Source: Neobacillus notoginsengisoli (lineage in GTDB: Bacteria > Bacillota > Bacilli > Bacillales > Cytobacillaceae). From it: a stretch of DNA of 64,000 nucleotides. Under the pieces are notes generated by a model. The model worked only from the letters and a program-made list of their open reading frames with translations. It was not told the DNA's origin and did not search any database. This document shows, in pieces, positions 1 through 10,066 of the stretch; the first letter of the stretch is position 1, and every line of letters begins with the position of its first letter. The stretch spans positions 62,001-126,000 of the forward strand of contig NZ_QWEG01000005.1 of assembly GCF_003515685.1 (NCBI RefSeq), written 5' to 3'. The position numbers and the translations under genes are program-made.

Positions 1-2
1 GC

Positions 3-707
3 GAGACCAACAAGGTTGTCACATTGTATACAAGAGAATGGGGAAAGACCGGTGCAATGGCCCGTGGTGCCAAGAAACCGAATAGCAGGCTTGCAGCTAT
101 CACGCAGCTTTTGACACATGGATATTTTCTCATTCAGAAAGGAAGCGGCCTCGGGACGCTTCAGCAGGGGGAAATCATCTCCTCACTGAAGTCAATCCGG
201 GAAGATATTTTCCTTACAGCATATGCAAGCTATTTTGCGGAACTTACCGATAAGGCGACCGAAGACCATAAACCGAACCCGTATTTATTTGAGCTATTGT
301 ATCAAACATTCAATTATTTGAATGAAGGAATTGATCCGGACGTTCTGATGTTTATTTTTGAAATGAAAATGCTCAATGTCCTTGGGCTTTATCCAGTCCT
401 GGACCAATGCTCCGTTTGCGGCAGCACAGACGGGCATTTTTCTTTTTCAATTCGGGAAGGCGGGTTCATCTGCCACCACTGCATTGAGAAAGACCCGTAT
501 CACTTCAAGATTTCTCAGGCAGGCGCACGGTTATTAAGACTTTTTTACTATTTTGATCTTTCAAGGTTGGGAAATGTTTCAGTTAAAACGGAAACGAAAG
601 AAGAGTTAAAAAAGGTCATCTCCGCCTATTATGAGGAATATTCCGGATTAAATCTTAAGTCGAAAAAGTTCCTGAAATCAATGGAAAGTTTCCGGGACAT
701 GGTCTAA
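3..707 (+). CDS. recO: DNA repair protein RecO (5' end cut off by window)
   Basis: The frame is open from the first bases of the window, so roughly the first 18 residues of the N-terminal OB fold lie outside. RecO belongs to the RecFOR pathway and loads RecA onto SSB-coated single strands. Visible are the conserved stretch around LYTREWGK and [11 protein letters not shown], the helical middle, and a four-cysteine zinc site in the C-terminal half (QCSVCG, then ICHHC). The stop at 705-707 is followed at once by the T-box promoter of glyQS, the order seen in other bacilli. The first TTG in frame (24) is internal and not the real start. Confidence 0.93.
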   Translation, partial: ETNKVVTLYTREWGKTGAMARGAKKPNSRLAAITQLLTHGYFLIQKGSGLGTLQQGEIISSLKSIREDIFLTAYASYFAELTDKATEDHKPNPYLFELLYQTFNYLNEGIDPDVLMFIFEMKMLNVLGLYPVLDQCSVCGSTDGHFSFSIREGGFICHHCIEKDPYHFKISQAGARLLRLFYYFDLSRLGNVSVKTETKEELKKVISAYYEEYSGLNLKSKKFLKSMESFRDMV

Positions 708-712
708 TCGGT

Positions 713-741
713 TTGACAATCAAGGCGTTTTTCGCTACTAT
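713..741 (+). promoter_or_regulatory. SigA-type promoter of the glyQS leader
   Basis: TTGACA at 713-718 and TACTAT at 736-741 are separated by 17 bases. They lie immediately upstream of the T-box leader and just after the recO stop. This is a near-consensus housekeeping promoter, read from sequence only. Confidence 0.7.
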
Positions 742-765
742 TTTAGTTATAGCTTAAAATTTCAT

Positions 766-962
766 AATTGCTGAGAGGGAAAAGAGTACCTGCTACTTTC
801 TGTGAAAAGCGAGTCCGGGATGGTGCAAGCCGGATGACAGGAACCCAGGGAAGGCATTCCTGAGCAATGCTTATTAAAGAGGCTGTTATTGCAGCAAATA
901 GGGTGGAACCGCGGGTAAACTCTCGTCCCTATGCTTTCTGGCATAGAGACGGGAGTTTTTTA
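766..962 (+). promoter_or_regulatory. Glycyl T-box riboswitch with terminator, controlling glyQS
   Basis: This is a tRNA-sensing leader. The hallmark T-box bulge GGGTGGAACCGCGGG lies at 901-914. It is followed by a terminator hairpin (about 918-960) whose stem ends in a T run. The long stem I comes first; an AGTA motif near 785 faces a probable specifier GGC (853-855) followed by A, which matches a glycine codon and the downstream glycyl-tRNA synthetase. Uncharged tRNA-Gly is expected to pair with the bulge and stabilise the antiterminator. The specifier assignment is inference from spacing. Confidence 0.92.
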
Positions 963-999
963 TTTTTTGCAAGGGGATTATTAAATATTTCCCTGATTA

Positions 1000-1200
1000 C
1001 AACTCAAAATAAATTTTAGTAATCCAGCTTCAGCGCCTAGCCCCTCGAGGTCTTAAGCCAATTCCCTCCGGAGGGCAGGCCCGTCCTCGGAAATGCTCGC
1101 ATTTCCTTCGTGCGTGGGCGAATTCGGGGATGCTATTCAGTGTCCTGCGGGACTCGTCTTAAGCTTGTCGGGGCTGACCAAGGCGCTTACGCTTTTTATT
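1000..1200 (+). repeat. Interspersed repeat, family A (short form)
   Basis: This stretch between the T-box terminator and the glyQS ribosome binding site holds no gene. It begins with AACTCAAAA and CCAGCTTCAGCGCCTAGCC and ends with GTCGGGGCTGACCAAGGCGC, so its ends are imperfect inverted repeats (AGCGCCT...AGGCGCT). The same ends, with extra modules inside, recur at 20231-20557, and related ends flank the repeats at 43525 and 52303. It would be transcribed as part of the glyQS leader whenever the T-box reads through. Confidence 0.75.
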
Positions 1201-1241
1201 TTGCAACAGAAATACATAAAAAAATTAAAGGAGTAATAGCC

Positions 1242-2624
1242 ATGAGTATTACGATGGAACAAATTGTCTCCCATGCAAAACACAGAGGATTTATTTTTCC
1301 GGGATCTGAAATTTACGGAGGCCTTGCTAACACATGGGATTACGGACCGCTTGGCGTTGAGTTGAAAAATAATATTAAAAAAGCCTGGTGGAAGAAGTTT
1401 GTTCAAGAGTCCCCTTATAACGTCGGTTTGGATGCCGCCATCCTGATGAATCCTAGAACGTGGGAGGCGTCCGGCCATATCGGAAATTTCAATGATCCGA
1501 TGATTGATTGCAAAAAGTGTAAATCCAGGCACAGAGCGGATAAAATTATTGAAAATGCCCTTGATGAAAAAGGAATTGAGCTTGTTGTTGACGGGCTTCC
1601 TTTTGAAAAAATGGAAGAGCTCATTAAGGAATATAATATTGCCTGCCCTGATTGCGGGAGCAAGGAATTCACCGGCATAAGGCAATTCAATCTAATGTTT
1701 AAAACGTCCCAGGGTGTAACAGAGTCGAGCGCGAACGAAATCTTCCTGCGTCCGGAAACAGCCCAAGGGATTTTCGTAAACTTCAAAAACGTGCAAAGAA
1801 CGATGCGTAAGAAACTCCCGTTTGGGATTGCACAAATAGGAAAGAGTTTTAGAAATGAAATTACCCCAGGGAACTTCACGTTCAGAACAAGGGAATTCGA
1901 ACAGATGGAACTGGAGTTTTTCTGTAAGCCTGGTACAGAGCTTGAATGGTATGCGTATTGGAAAGACTTTGCTGAAAAATGGCTGGTCGGTCTTGGATTG
2001 CGCAAGGAAAATCTAAGGCTCCGCGATCACTCGGAGGATGAGTTGTCGCATTACAGCAATGCAACAACTGACTTTGAATACAAATTCCCATTCGGCTGGG
2101 GAGAGCTTTGGGGTGTTGCGTCAAGGACGGACTATGACTTAAAACAGCATATGAACTATTCCGGTGAGGATTTCCATTACCATGACCCTGACACAAATGA
2201 GAAGTATGTTCCTTACTGTATAGAGCCTTCTCTCGGGGCAGACAGGGTGACACTCGCCTATCTGATCGATGCATACGAAGAAGAGCAATTGGAGGATGGG
2301 ACTTCTAGAACTGTCATGCATCTGCATCCGGCTCTTGCTCCTTTCAAGGCGGCTGTTTTGCCATTATCAAAAAAACTGTCTGATTCTGCTCGGGAAATCT
2401 TCGAAACTCTTTCAAAGGAGTACATGGTCGACTTTGATGAAACAGGCTCTATCGGCAAGAGATACCGCCGTCATGATGAGATTGGGACACCATTTTGCAT
2501 AACGGTAGATTTTGATACAGCAACTGACCAAAAGGTTACAGTTAGAGACCGTGATACGATGGAACAGACACGTCTACCTATCAATGAGCTGGAAGCTTTC
2601 TTAAAGGAAAAAACACAATTCTAA
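1242..2624 (+). CDS. glyQS: Glycine-tRNA ligase, single-chain dimeric type
   Basis: Charges tRNA-Gly with glycine and ATP in the cytoplasm. It is the alpha2 (eukaryote-like) class II enzyme of 460 residues, not the GlyQ/GlyS heterotetramer. Class II motif 2 ([10 protein letters not shown], then [12 protein letters not shown]) and motif 3 ([12 protein letters not shown]) are present. Two CxxC pairs (CKKC and CPDC) form the usual insertion near residues 80-150, and the C-terminal anticodon-binding domain ends in [10 protein letters not shown]. The frame stays open upstream to 1110, but ATG 1242 is chosen because AAAGGAG at 1227-1233 precedes it and the family starts there. The gene is controlled by the T-box upstream. 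Confidence 0.96.
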   Translation: MSITMEQIVSHAKHRGFIFPGSEIYGGLANTWDYGPLGVELKNNIKKAWWKKFVQESPYNVGLDAAILMNPRTWEASGHIGNFNDPMIDCKKCKSRHRADKIIENALDEKGIELVVDGLPFEKMEELIKEYNIACPDCGSKEFTGIRQFNLMFKTSQGVTESSANEIFLRPETAQGIFVNFKNVQRTMRKKLPFGIAQIGKSFRNEITPGNFTFRTREFEQMELEFFCKPGTELEWYAYWKDFAEKWLVGLGLRKENLRLRDHSEDELSHYSNATTDFEYKFPFGWGELWGVASRTDYDLKQHMNYSGEDFHYHDPDTNEKYVPYCIEPSLGADRVTLAYLIDAYEEEQLEDGTSRTVMHLHPALAPFKAAVLPLSKKLSDSAREIFETLSKEYMVDFDETGSIGKRYRRHDEIGTPFCITVDFDTATDQKVTVRDRDTMEQTRLPINELEAFLKEKTQF

Positions 2625-2655
2625 CAGCGACTCTTTGTAACACTGTGAATGGGCG

Positions 2656-3294
2656 GTGAGGGACATAGAACTAAATAAACGGCAGGATCGTATTTTGGAA
2701 ATAGTGAAAGAAAATGGGCCTATAACCGGTGAACAAATTGCGGAGCGGCTGAATTTAACAAGGGCCACGCTTAGGCCTGATCTCGCCATCCTGACGATGG
2801 CTGGCTACCTTGACGCCCGGCCAAGGGTAGGGTATTTTTTCACAGGCAAGTCCGGAGATCAGCTTTTATCCGAGAAGCTGCAGAAAATCCCTGTTAGTAA
2901 GTACCAGTCAAGGCCTGTGGTGATAAACGAAAATGTGTCTGTGTATGATGCAATTGTTACAATGTTTCTGGAGGATGTCGGTACTCTCTTTGTTGTGGAC
3001 GATAATTCCATACTTGCCGGCGTCCTTTCCCGGAAAGACCTCTTGAGAGCAAGCCTAGGCAATCAGGAGCTATCCAGTTTGCCGGTCAACATTATCATGA
3101 CGAGAATGCCGAACATTACTGTATGCCAGAAGGACGATCTTCTGACCGATGTTGCAAAAAAGTTGATAGACAGGCAAATCGATGCGATTCCGGTCGTTAG
3201 GGAAGCAGAAAAGGGCCTTGAAGTGACCGGCAGAATTACGAAAACAAGCATTACTAGGGCATTTGTCTCGCTTGGGAACGCGGAATCAGAATAA
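2656..3294 (+). CDS. ccpN: CcpN-type transcriptional repressor (HTH plus two CBS domains)
   Basis: In B. subtilis CcpN represses the gluconeogenic genes gapB and pckA when glucose is present. Here an N-terminal winged HTH (about residues 5-65, with [20 protein letters not shown]) is followed by two CBS motifs (about 80-205) that bind a nucleotide effector. The start is GTG 2656, which matches the family N-terminus (IELNKRQ) but has only a weak Shine-Dalgarno. The next gene, the PPDK regulator, is 20 bases downstream, and this pair is conserved in bacilli. The family assignment is confident; the target genes are inferred. Confidence 0.9.
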   Translation: MRDIELNKRQDRILEIVKENGPITGEQIAERLNLTRATLRPDLAILTMAGYLDARPRVGYFFTGKSGDQLLSEKLQKIPVSKYQSRPVVINENVSVYDAIVTMFLEDVGTLFVVDDNSILAGVLSRKDLLRASLGNQELSSLPVNIIMTRMPNITVCQKDDLLTDVAKKLIDRQIDAIPVVREAEKGLEVTGRITKTSITRAFVSLGNAESE

Positions 3295-3314
3295 GCATAC
3301 TTAGGAAAAGGGGA

Positions 3315-4127
3315 ATGGAAACAGCCATGGACCAGCCAATCATCTATGTCGTATCCGATTCGGTTGGAGAGACTGCCGAGCTTGTTACGAAAGCGGCAAT
3401 CACTCAATTCAACGGGAATCATATTAAACTAAAAAGGTTTCCGTATGTGGAAGATACGGAGCATATTGATGAAGTCATTTCGCTGGCTTCTTTTGATAAA
3501 GGAATGATTGCTTATACATTAGTAAAGCCGCAGATGCGTTCCTATATGAAGGAAAGAGCACTCGCTGCGGGAATCCGGGCGGTTGACTTAATCGGGCCAC
3601 TGATGGACGAAATTCAGGCACTTTCAGGGAAAACGCCATTATTTGAACCCGGCCTAGTCAGGAAACTGGATGAGGAATATTTCAAGAAGGTTGAAGCGAT
3701 TGAGTTTGCTGTCAAATATGACGACGGCAGGGACCCAAGAGGACTAATGAAAGCCGATATTATCCTGATTGGGGTTTCCAGGACTTCTAAAACTCCTCTT
3801 TCCCAATATCTTGCCCTTAAACGTCTGAAGGTTGCGAATGTCCCGCTTGTTCCAGAGGTTGATCCTCCAGAGGAGCTTTATAAAGTACCGCCTGAGAAAT
3901 GCTTTGGCTTAAAAATAAGCCCGGAAAAGTTGAATCATATTCGCCGCGAACGGTTGAAATCACTCGGCTTAAACGATAGTGCAAGTTACGCCAACATTGC
4001 CAGGATTAAAGAAGAGATTGCCTTTTTTGAAAAGATCATTGAGAACATAGGCTGTCCTGTCATCGATGTAACCAATAAAGCGGTTGAAGAAACAGCCAAT
4101 GTAATTCTGAGCAAGGTACGAAAATAA
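3315..4127 (+). CDS. yqfL: Pyruvate,phosphate dikinase regulatory protein family (YqfL)
   Basis: This family is a bifunctional serine/threonine kinase and phosphorylase that uses ADP to phosphorylate, and Pi to dephosphorylate, PPDK or PEP synthase. In bacilli YqfL is linked to CcpN-controlled gluconeogenesis. The protein has 270 residues, the family length. The nucleotide-binding loop [15 protein letters not shown] lies in the middle (about residues 152-166). The start is ATG 3315 or ATG 3327. AAAAGGGG at 3307-3313 sits too close to the first, so 3327 ([12 protein letters not shown]) may be the true one. Confidence 0.9.
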   Translation: METAMDQPIIYVVSDSVGETAELVTKAAITQFNGNHIKLKRFPYVEDTEHIDEVISLASFDKGMIAYTLVKPQMRSYMKERALAAGIRAVDLIGPLMDEIQALSGKTPLFEPGLVRKLDEEYFKKVEAIEFAVKYDDGRDPRGLMKADIILIGVSRTSKTPLSQYLALKRLKVANVPLVPEVDPPEELYKVPPEKCFGLKISPEKLNHIRRERLKSLGLNDSASYANIARIKEEIAFFEKIIENIGCPVIDVTNKAVEETANVILSKVRK

Positions 4128-4130
4128 AGA

Positions 4131-4168
4131 GAAGAAAGCACATGACCAGGGGCCATGTGTTTTCTTAC
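4131..4168 (+). terminator. Rho-independent terminator after yqfL
   Basis: A hairpin with arms AAGAAAGCACATG and CATGTGTTTTCTT is followed by a T-rich tract. Confidence 0.7.
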
Positions 4169-4412
4169 TTTTTTCCATTGAGTGAAGCGGTTGGACGTAT
4201 GAGGTTAAAAGTGCAAGATATTTTAATGGTAAAAACTCTATAAATGTTCTATAATAAAAAATTGTGATTAAAATAAAGAAATTCAGGTTTAGAGTTACTG
4301 TTGGAGGAATAAACTATTTATTGTCAGATGTCAAGAAAGGGAATAGAAAAAAATTCGACACAATCTCCGATAATCTTTACATGCAAAGAAGGAATTTCCG
4401 GGGGGATGTAGA

Positions 4413-4901
4413 ATTAGTACTAAGGAAAAAAAACAGCCGACAGTATTTGTGGATGCGGATTCGTGTCCTGTAAAAGAGGAAATCGCACATGTAGCGTCCG
4501 ATTTTTCTGTCTCGGTCATTTTTGTTGCATCTTATGCCCATACTGTGAGAAACCCGCTTTATTCAGAGTGGGAATGGAGATACGTCGATTCCAGCCGGGA
4601 GGCAGCTGACCTTTATATTATGAATCATTCCTTCAAGGGTGACGTTGTGATTACCCAGGATATTGGGCTAGCTTCCACTCTTCTTCCTAAAGGGGTTTAT
4701 GTATTGTCCCCCAAGGGAATTTTATTTGAGGACAAAGAAATCCAAACCGCTCTGGACATTCGTTATTTAAATGCAAAAGCCAGGGCAAGAGGAATTTATG
4801 GAAAGGGGCCATCCCCATTTACGGAAGGAGAAAGAAAACGATTCGTCCGGGAACTGGCCAGCGTCCTTTCAGCAGCAACAGGCTGCCAGACGTTGGATTG
4901 A
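4413..4901 (+). CDS. yqxD: UPF0178 / DUF188 family protein (YqxD, YaiI-like)
   Basis: A small conserved protein of unknown biochemical role with a PIN-like nuclease fold, next to dnaG in bacilli as here (29 bases apart). Signature stretches are VDADSCPVK, FVASYAH, DLYIMNH, VITQDIGLAS and GIYGKGPSPFT. No ATG fits. The frame opens after a stop at 4371. GTG 4449 would remove the first beta strand (TVFVDADS). The only upstream candidate with a Shine-Dalgarno (GGGGG at 4401-4405, 7 bases away) is ATT 4413. I therefore place the start there with low confidence; the gene itself is secure. Confidence 0.82.
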   Translation: MSTKEKKQPTVFVDADSCPVKEEIAHVASDFSVSVIFVASYAHTVRNPLYSEWEWRYVDSSREAADLYIMNHSFKGDVVITQDIGLASTLLPKGVYVLSPKGILFEDKEIQTALDIRYLNAKARARGIYGKGPSPFTEGERKRFVRELASVLSAATGCQTLD

Positions 4902-4929
4902 ACTAGTACGCTGATATGGAGAGGTTTTT

Positions 4930-6729
4930 ATGGCAGAGCGTATACCCGAAGAGAAAATCAATCAGATTCGCCAGTCTGTTGATATAGTAGAAGTGGTCGG
5001 TGAATATGTGCAGCTGAAGAAACAGGGCCGTAATTACTTTGGCCTTTGTCCATTCCATGGAGAAAATTCACCATCCTTTTCCGTTTCACCCGAAAAGCAG
5101 ATTTTTTACTGCTTCGGCTGCGGGACGGGAGGGAATGTTTTTTCTTTTTTAATGGAATTGGAAGGAGCCCCCTTTACTGACGCTGCAATGAAACTTGCTG
5201 CCAGAGCAGGGATTGAACTTGAAATCCAGCAAACAAATGATTCGGCCAAAGCGGGGCAAAAGCATCTGCAGCCATTATATGAGGCTCACGAACTGCTAAA
5301 TAAATTTTACCACCATATTCTTGTAAATACAAAAGACGGACAAGAAGCATTGGAATACTTGCTGTCCAGAGGGTTTACAAGGGAGTCGATTGATAAGTTC
5401 CAGATAGGCTATGCTTTGGACTCGTGGGAGTTTGTCACAAACTTTCTCCTTAAAAGGGGCTTTAAGCCTGAGGAGATGGAAAAGGCCGGATTAATTATTA
5501 AAAGGGAACGCGATGGAACTTATTTTGACAGGTTTCGAAATCGGATCATGTTTCCTCTTTTTGACCAAAACGGTAAAACGATTGCTTTTTCAGGGAGGAC
5601 AATGGGAGGGGAAAACCCTAAATATCTAAACAGCCCTGAAACAGCAATCTTTAATAAAAGTAAAATCCTGTATAATTTCCATTTGGCAAAGCCGGCCATT
5701 CGCAGGCAGAACCATACTGTTCTTTTTGAAGGGTTTGCCGATGTCATTTCCGCAGATTGGGCAGGCGTGGAAAACAGTATTGCTACGATGGGCACCTCCC
5801 TGACCCCAGAGCATATTGCCTTAATCCGGCGCAATTCGCAACAGGTGACCGTCTGTTTTGATTCAGATCACGCCGGAATAGAGGCCGCATTCAGGGCGGG
5901 AAGCCTGCTGTCGGAAGCGGCAATTGATATCAGAATCGCCATGATGCCGGATGGACTTGATCCTGACGATTACATTAAAAAATATGGTGAAGAGAAGTTC
6001 CGGAAAGAAATAATTGGCGGCAGCCTTACATGGATGTCATTTAAACTACTGTATTACCGACGGGGGAAAAATCTTCAAAATGAAGGAGATAGGCTTGCCT
6101 ATATCGAAAAGATAATAAGCGAAATAAGCATTCTGCCCAATGCGGTTGAAAAAGACCACTATTTAAGGCAGCTCGCAGATGAATTCTCCCTCTCACTGGA
6201 TGCTCTGAAGCAGCAAATGACGGTTTCAGGCTCCCAGAATAAAAAGCAGGAACGGCGCCAGCTTCCTAAACAGGAGCACTTCACCCCGAGGATCGCAGCC
6301 GAGTTGAAGCCTGCCTACTATAACGCGGAGCGGCATTTGATTGCGCATATGCTTCGAAACAGGGAAATTGCATATAAAATACAGGAAATGCTCAAAGGAA
6401 ATACTTTTAATCATGATGATCATCAGGCAATCATTACTTACCTGTTTGGTTATTATGAGGAAAAAGAACAATTTGAGCTGGGAGTTTTCTTGGATTATAT
6501 AAAGGATGAGAAGCTTAGGAGGATGGTTGCTGATATAGGAATGATGAGCCTCAATGAAGAACTGGGCGAGCGGGAACTAAATGATTATATTAATCAGGTG
6601 TTGAAATATGAAAAGATGTTAAAAATAAAAGAAAAAAGGGCTCAGCAAAAAGAGGCTGATTCCCAAAAGGATTACCCGCGGGCCATACAGTTGGGTAAAG
6701 AAATACTTGATTTGCAAAGAACTTTATAA
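4930..6729 (+). CDS. dnaG: DNA primase DnaG
   Basis: Synthesises RNA primers at the replication fork together with the replicative helicase. There are 599 residues. The N-terminal zinc-binding domain has C40, H43, C61 and C64 (LCPFHGENSPSF and FYCFGCG). A TOPRIM catalytic core follows (FEGFADVISA with the conserved glutamate, then CFDSDHAGIEA). The C-terminal helicase-binding domain spans about residues 450-599. GGAG at 4919-4922 precedes ATG 4930. rpoD follows 39 bases later, the classical macromolecular-synthesis arrangement without rpsU. Confidence 0.97.
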   Translation: MAERIPEEKINQIRQSVDIVEVVGEYVQLKKQGRNYFGLCPFHGENSPSFSVSPEKQIFYCFGCGTGGNVFSFLMELEGAPFTDAAMKLAARAGIELEIQQTNDSAKAGQKHLQPLYEAHELLNKFYHHILVNTKDGQEALEYLLSRGFTRESIDKFQIGYALDSWEFVTNFLLKRGFKPEEMEKAGLIIKRERDGTYFDRFRNRIMFPLFDQNGKTIAFSGRTMGGENPKYLNSPETAIFNKSKILYNFHLAKPAIRRQNHTVLFEGFADVISADWAGVENSIATMGTSLTPEHIALIRRNSQQVTVCFDSDHAGIEAAFRAGSLLSEAAIDIRIAMMPDGLDPDDYIKKYGEEKFRKEIIGGSLTWMSFKLLYYRRGKNLQNEGDRLAYIEKIISEISILPNAVEKDHYLRQLADEFSLSLDALKQQMTVSGSQNKKQERRQLPKQEHFTPRIAAELKPAYYNAERHLIAHMLRNREIAYKIQEMLKGNTFNHDDHQAIITYLFGYYEEKEQFELGVFLDYIKDEKLRRMVADIGMMSLNEELGERELNDYINQVLKYEKMLKIKEKRAQQKEADSQKDYPRAIQLGKEILDLQRTL

Positions 6730-6768
6730 AGCAGTGGAATTAGCGTGAATTTTGAAGGAGGGGGACCT

Positions 6769-7893
6769 ATGGCTGAGAAGTCAGCACGGTCAAACGAGGT
6801 CGAAACTGAACTGACCGTTGAACAAGTAAAGGACCAATTAACAGCACAGGGTAAAAAAGTTGGCCACCTTGCCTATGATGATATAGCTGAAAAGCTGGCA
6901 AATTATGAACTGGATTCCGACCAGATGGATGAGTTTTATGAATTCCTTGGTGATCAGGGAATAGACCTGGTCGGCGATAGTGAGGAGGCGGACCCAACCA
7001 ACCAGCAGAACACAAAAGAAGATGAGGAATTCGATCTCAATGACCTGAGTGTCCCTCCAGGTGTAAAAATAAATGACCCTGTCCGCATGTATTTAAAGGA
7101 AATCGGCAGAGTCGACCTGCTATCTGCGGAGGAAGAAATCCAACTTGCTAACCGGATTGAGAACGGTGACGAGGAAGCGAAACGCCGGCTCGCAGAAGCG
7201 AACCTCAGACTTGTCGTCAGCATCGCAAAACGGTATGTAGGCAGAGGGATGCTATTTCTTGACCTGATTCAAGAAGGGAACATGGGCTTGATTAAAGCCG
7301 TTGAAAAGTTCGATTACCGTAAGGGCTTTAAATTCAGTACGTATGCAACTTGGTGGATTCGCCAAGCGATTACACGCGCCATAGCAGATCAGGCTAGGAC
7401 AATCCGGATTCCGGTCCATATGGTAGAAACCATTAACAAACTTATCAGGGTGCAAAGGCAGCTTCTGCAGGATTTGGGCCGCGAACCAACACCTGAAGAA
7501 ATTGCGGAGGATATGGACCTGACTCCCGATAAGGTCCGGGAAATCCTTAAGATCGCCCAAGAGCCTGTATCACTCGAAACACCGATTGGTGAGGAAGATG
7601 ATTCCCATCTTGGGGATTTCATCGAAGACCAGGATGCGACGTCGCCTTCTGATCATGCAGCCTTTGAACTGTTGAAAGAGCAGCTTGAGGATGTGCTCGA
7701 TACGTTAACCGACCGCGAAGAAAATGTTCTGCGCTTAAGGTTTGGACTTGACGATGGCCGGACCAGGACACTTGAAGAAGTGGGCAAGGTCTTTGGCGTA
7801 ACAAGAGAACGAATCAGGCAGATTGAAGCTAAAGCGCTGAGAAAGCTCAGGCATCCAAGCCGGAGCAAGCGGCTTAAAGATTTCCTGGAATAA
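6769..7893 (+). CDS. rpoD: RNA polymerase primary sigma factor SigA
   Basis: The housekeeping sigma factor of 374 residues. Visible are region 1.1, the region 1.2 stretch [11 protein letters not shown], region 2 ([47 protein letters not shown]), region 3, and the region 4.2 HTH ([19 protein letters not shown]). The frame opens at GTG 6745, but GAAGGAGGGG at 6752-6762 points to ATG 6769. It is probably co-transcribed with dnaG. A terminator follows. Confidence 0.97.
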   Translation: MAEKSARSNEVETELTVEQVKDQLTAQGKKVGHLAYDDIAEKLANYELDSDQMDEFYEFLGDQGIDLVGDSEEADPTNQQNTKEDEEFDLNDLSVPPGVKINDPVRMYLKEIGRVDLLSAEEEIQLANRIENGDEEAKRRLAEANLRLVVSIAKRYVGRGMLFLDLIQEGNMGLIKAVEKFDYRKGFKFSTYATWWIRQAITRAIADQARTIRIPVHMVETINKLIRVQRQLLQDLGREPTPEEIAEDMDLTPDKVREILKIAQEPVSLETPIGEEDDSHLGDFIEDQDATSPSDHAAFELLKEQLEDVLDTLTDREENVLRLRFGLDDGRTRTLEEVGKVFGVTRERIRQIEAKALRKLRHPSRSKRLKDFLE

Positions 7894-7902
7894 AAACAGA
7901 CT

Positions 7903-7935
7903 TAGCTTGTCTCATAATGAGGCAGGCTTTTTTTG
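7903..7935 (+). terminator. Terminator after rpoD
   Basis: A stem made from GCTTGTCTCA and TGAGGCAGGC is followed by seven T residues. Confidence 0.8.
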
Positions 7936-8059
7936 TCCCACCTTAAGAGAAGATTTCCGTGACCTTGTGATTCATTTTACTGAATGGCAATACCAATTGC
8001 AAATCGAGAAAGGACAAATTTATTTTTCTTTAACCAGAGGTTTTCCAAAAGTTTAAATG

Positions 8060-8088
8060 TTGAGAAAATTTAACCCTCACCATATAAT
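8060..8088 (+). promoter_or_regulatory. SigA-type promoter of the acyl-CoA dehydrogenase gene
   Basis: TTGAGA (8060-8065) and TATAAT (8083-8088) are 17 bases apart. They stand 40 bases upstream of the gene start. Confidence 0.7.
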
Positions 8089-8127
8089 GGGTAAGAAAGC
8101 GCATACATTTTGGTTGGAGGGGGAAAC

Positions 8128-9267
8128 ATGGATTTCAATTTGACGCCTGAGCAGGAAATGATTAAAAAAATGATAAGGGAATTTGCTAATGAAAAGGTTG
8201 CGCCTGGTGCTCTCGAGCGGGACAGAACCAAGCAATTTCCGCTTGATATCTTTAAAAAGCTTGGAGAAATGGGTGTAATGGGCCTTCCCTTTCCCGAAGA
8301 ATACGGGGGCGGCGGCGCTGATACGATTAGTTTTGCCATCGTCACGGAAGAATTGAGCAGAGCCTGCGGTTCAACCGGGATCACCTATTCTGCCCACATC
8401 TCGCTTGGCGGGGCTCCAATCAATATGTTCGGCACTGAAGAACAAAAACAAAAATATCTCGCACCTATTTGCACAGGTGAATCATTTGGGGCATTTGGCC
8501 TGACAGAGCCAAATGCAGGCTCTGATGCTGGAGGAACCAGAACGGCGGCTAAACTCGAGAATGGTAAATGGGTTATTAATGGGAGCAAATGCTTTATCAC
8601 AAATGCCAGTTTCGCAAAGCACTTGGCCTTAACGGCCGTAACTGGTGAGGTTAACGGGGAAAAGGAAATCAGTGCCATCATCGTTCCGACTGATGCAGAG
8701 GGTTTCACAGTCATTGACAATTATGAAAAAATGGGGCTGCACTCCTCCAACACAACTGAGCTTGTGTTGGAGGATGTCAAAGTTCCCGAGGAAAATCTCC
8801 TTGGAAGAAGAGGGGAGGGCTTCAAGCAATTCCTGATTACGCTTGACGGAGGAAGGATTGGGATCGGAGCAATGGCAGTAGGGATCGCGCAGGCTGCTTA
8901 TGAGAAGGCGCTGCACTATTCAAAAGAGCGAAAACAATTTGGAAGGCCGCTTTCTGCATTCCAGGCAATCCAATTCAAGCTGGCCGATATGGCGATGAAA
9001 ATTGAACTTGCTAGAAGTATGGTTTATAAAGCTGCATGGTTGAAGGATCAGGGTAGGGCTTTTACAAAAGAAGCTGCTATGTGCAAACTATACGCCTCGG
9101 AAATTTGCATGGAAGTCACTGACCAGGCCGTGCAAATCCATGGCGGATATGGCTATATGAAAGAGTACCATGTTGAACGGTACATGAGGGATGCCAAGCT
9201 GCTCGAAATAGGAGAAGGAACGTCAGAAATCCAGCGCATTGTCATCGCAAGGGAAATTGGCTGCTAG
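8128..9267 (+). CDS. Acyl-CoA dehydrogenase (short-chain type)
   Basis: An FAD-dependent acyl-CoA to enoyl-CoA dehydrogenase of 379 residues, passing electrons to ETF. It shows the N-terminal helical domain (MDFNLTPEQEMIKKM), the beta domain with the signatures FGAFGLTEPNAGSDAGG and GSKCFITNA, and the C-terminal helical domain. That last domain contains QIHGGYGYMKEY and the catalytic-base region LLEIGEGTSEIQR. GGAGGGGGAAAC precedes ATG 8128; the frame extends to TTG 8110. The gene stands alone between rpoD and a repeat. Butyryl-type and branched-chain substrates cannot be separated from sequence alone. Confidence 0.92.
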   Translation: MDFNLTPEQEMIKKMIREFANEKVAPGALERDRTKQFPLDIFKKLGEMGVMGLPFPEEYGGGGADTISFAIVTEELSRACGSTGITYSAHISLGGAPINMFGTEEQKQKYLAPICTGESFGAFGLTEPNAGSDAGGTRTAAKLENGKWVINGSKCFITNASFAKHLALTAVTGEVNGEKEISAIIVPTDAEGFTVIDNYEKMGLHSSNTTELVLEDVKVPEENLLGRRGEGFKQFLITLDGGRIGIGAMAVGIAQAAYEKALHYSKERKQFGRPLSAFQAIQFKLADMAMKIELARSMVYKAAWLKDQGRAFTKEAAMCKLYASEICMEVTDQAVQIHGGYGYMKEYHVERYMRDAKLLEIGEGTSEIQRIVIAREIGC

Positions 9268-9317
9268 TACGCAGCCTTTTCCTTTCTTTTTAGGGATGAT
9301 AGTATTGATTTTTAACT

Positions 9318-9556
9318 GTGTTGATTGAAACGGAGGACACCGACTCCTCGAAAATACTATCGCATTTTCTTCGTGCAAAGCCAATTCGAAGATGCTGTTT
9401 TGTCCTGCGGGATGTACGGCAAGGTGGAGACCCCACAGGCGCCCTGGCGCTGAGGAGGCTCCACTGACGCCCCGCGGAAAGCGTGTGCCTCGTGACAGGC
9501 AAAAACCGCCTGTCCCTGCGATGATTATACTCAGAAGCTTTCCTTGCGAAGTGGAA
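9318..9556 (+). repeat. Interspersed repeat, family B (copy 1) with nested module E
   Basis: The gap between the dehydrogenase and cccA has no gene. The repeat starts TGTTGATTGAAACGG and ends GAAGTGGAAATCAACA, giving terminal inverted repeats. Its core at 9416-9485 contains GGTGGAGACCCCACAGGCGC and GAGGAGGCTCCACTGACGCC. This core recurs at 36534-36600. Near the right end, 9491-9546 is a copy of module E (CGTGACAGGCAAAAACCGCC, then AGAAGCTTTCC), which also occurs in the other repeat families. The reading frames inside it are not genes. Confidence 0.75.
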
Positions 9557-9695
9557 ATCAACAGCCAATTTAACAGAACCATAACTAAAAGTGACAAAAG
9601 TAACTTAAATACTTTTCCTTCTGATGGTTTTCAGCTAAAATAGAAGTTGTTTGCATCATATATGATATAGTTCGTACATAAGGGAGGGGTATTAC

Positions 9696-10055
9696 ATGAA
9701 AAATCCAGTCGTTCCATTTATTATGATCATGGTTCTGGGAATCGGGTTAATGTTCATTCTTTCCTTCAAAGGGCTCGGTGACATGAAGGAAGTAGCCGAA
9801 GGGGGTAAGGCCGGCGGTGAAAAAACTACTGAAGTGGCAAAACCCGAAGATCTATACCAGGATAAGGGCTGTATAGGCTGCCATGGTGAACAGCTTGAAG
9901 GGAAAAGCGGCCCGAAACTGAGCGATGTCGGCTCAAAGTTAGATGAAGGGGAAATTAAAGACATTATCGTGAATGGTAAAGGTTCCATGCCTCAAGGTCT
10001 TGCTACGGGAGCAGATGCAGACGCCCTCGCAAAATGGCTTGCGGATAAGAAATAA
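9696..10055 (+). CDS. cccA: Membrane-anchored cytochrome c550
   Basis: A small electron carrier on the outside of the membrane. The single N-terminal transmembrane helix (about residues 5-25) serves as anchor. A charged Gly/Glu-rich linker follows, then a mono-haem class I cytochrome domain with C59-I-G-C62-H63 binding haem and M98 (GSMPQG) as the likely distal ligand. It has 119 residues, typical of Bacillus CccA. GGGAGGGG precedes ATG 9696. A terminator closes the gene. Confidence 0.94.
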   Translation: MKNPVVPFIMIMVLGIGLMFILSFKGLGDMKEVAEGGKAGGEKTTEVAKPEDLYQDKGCIGCHGEQLEGKSGPKLSDVGSKLDEGEIKDIIVNGKGSMPQGLATGADADALAKWLADKK

Positions 10056-10066
10056 ACGTTTTAATG

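Noticed and set aside
1415-2005. Long antisense frames within glyQS and other genes
   Set aside because: They are shadows of strongly coding sequence on the other strand without start signals or family resemblance.
4264-4473. A 69-codon frame before the UPF0178 gene
   Set aside because: It has no recognisable family, no Shine-Dalgarno, and overlaps the better supported gene; it is probably chance.
9392-9643. Open reading frames inside the B repeats (also 36381-36810)
   Set aside because: They lie wholly in interspersed repeats, have no ribosome binding sites and translate repeat sequence.
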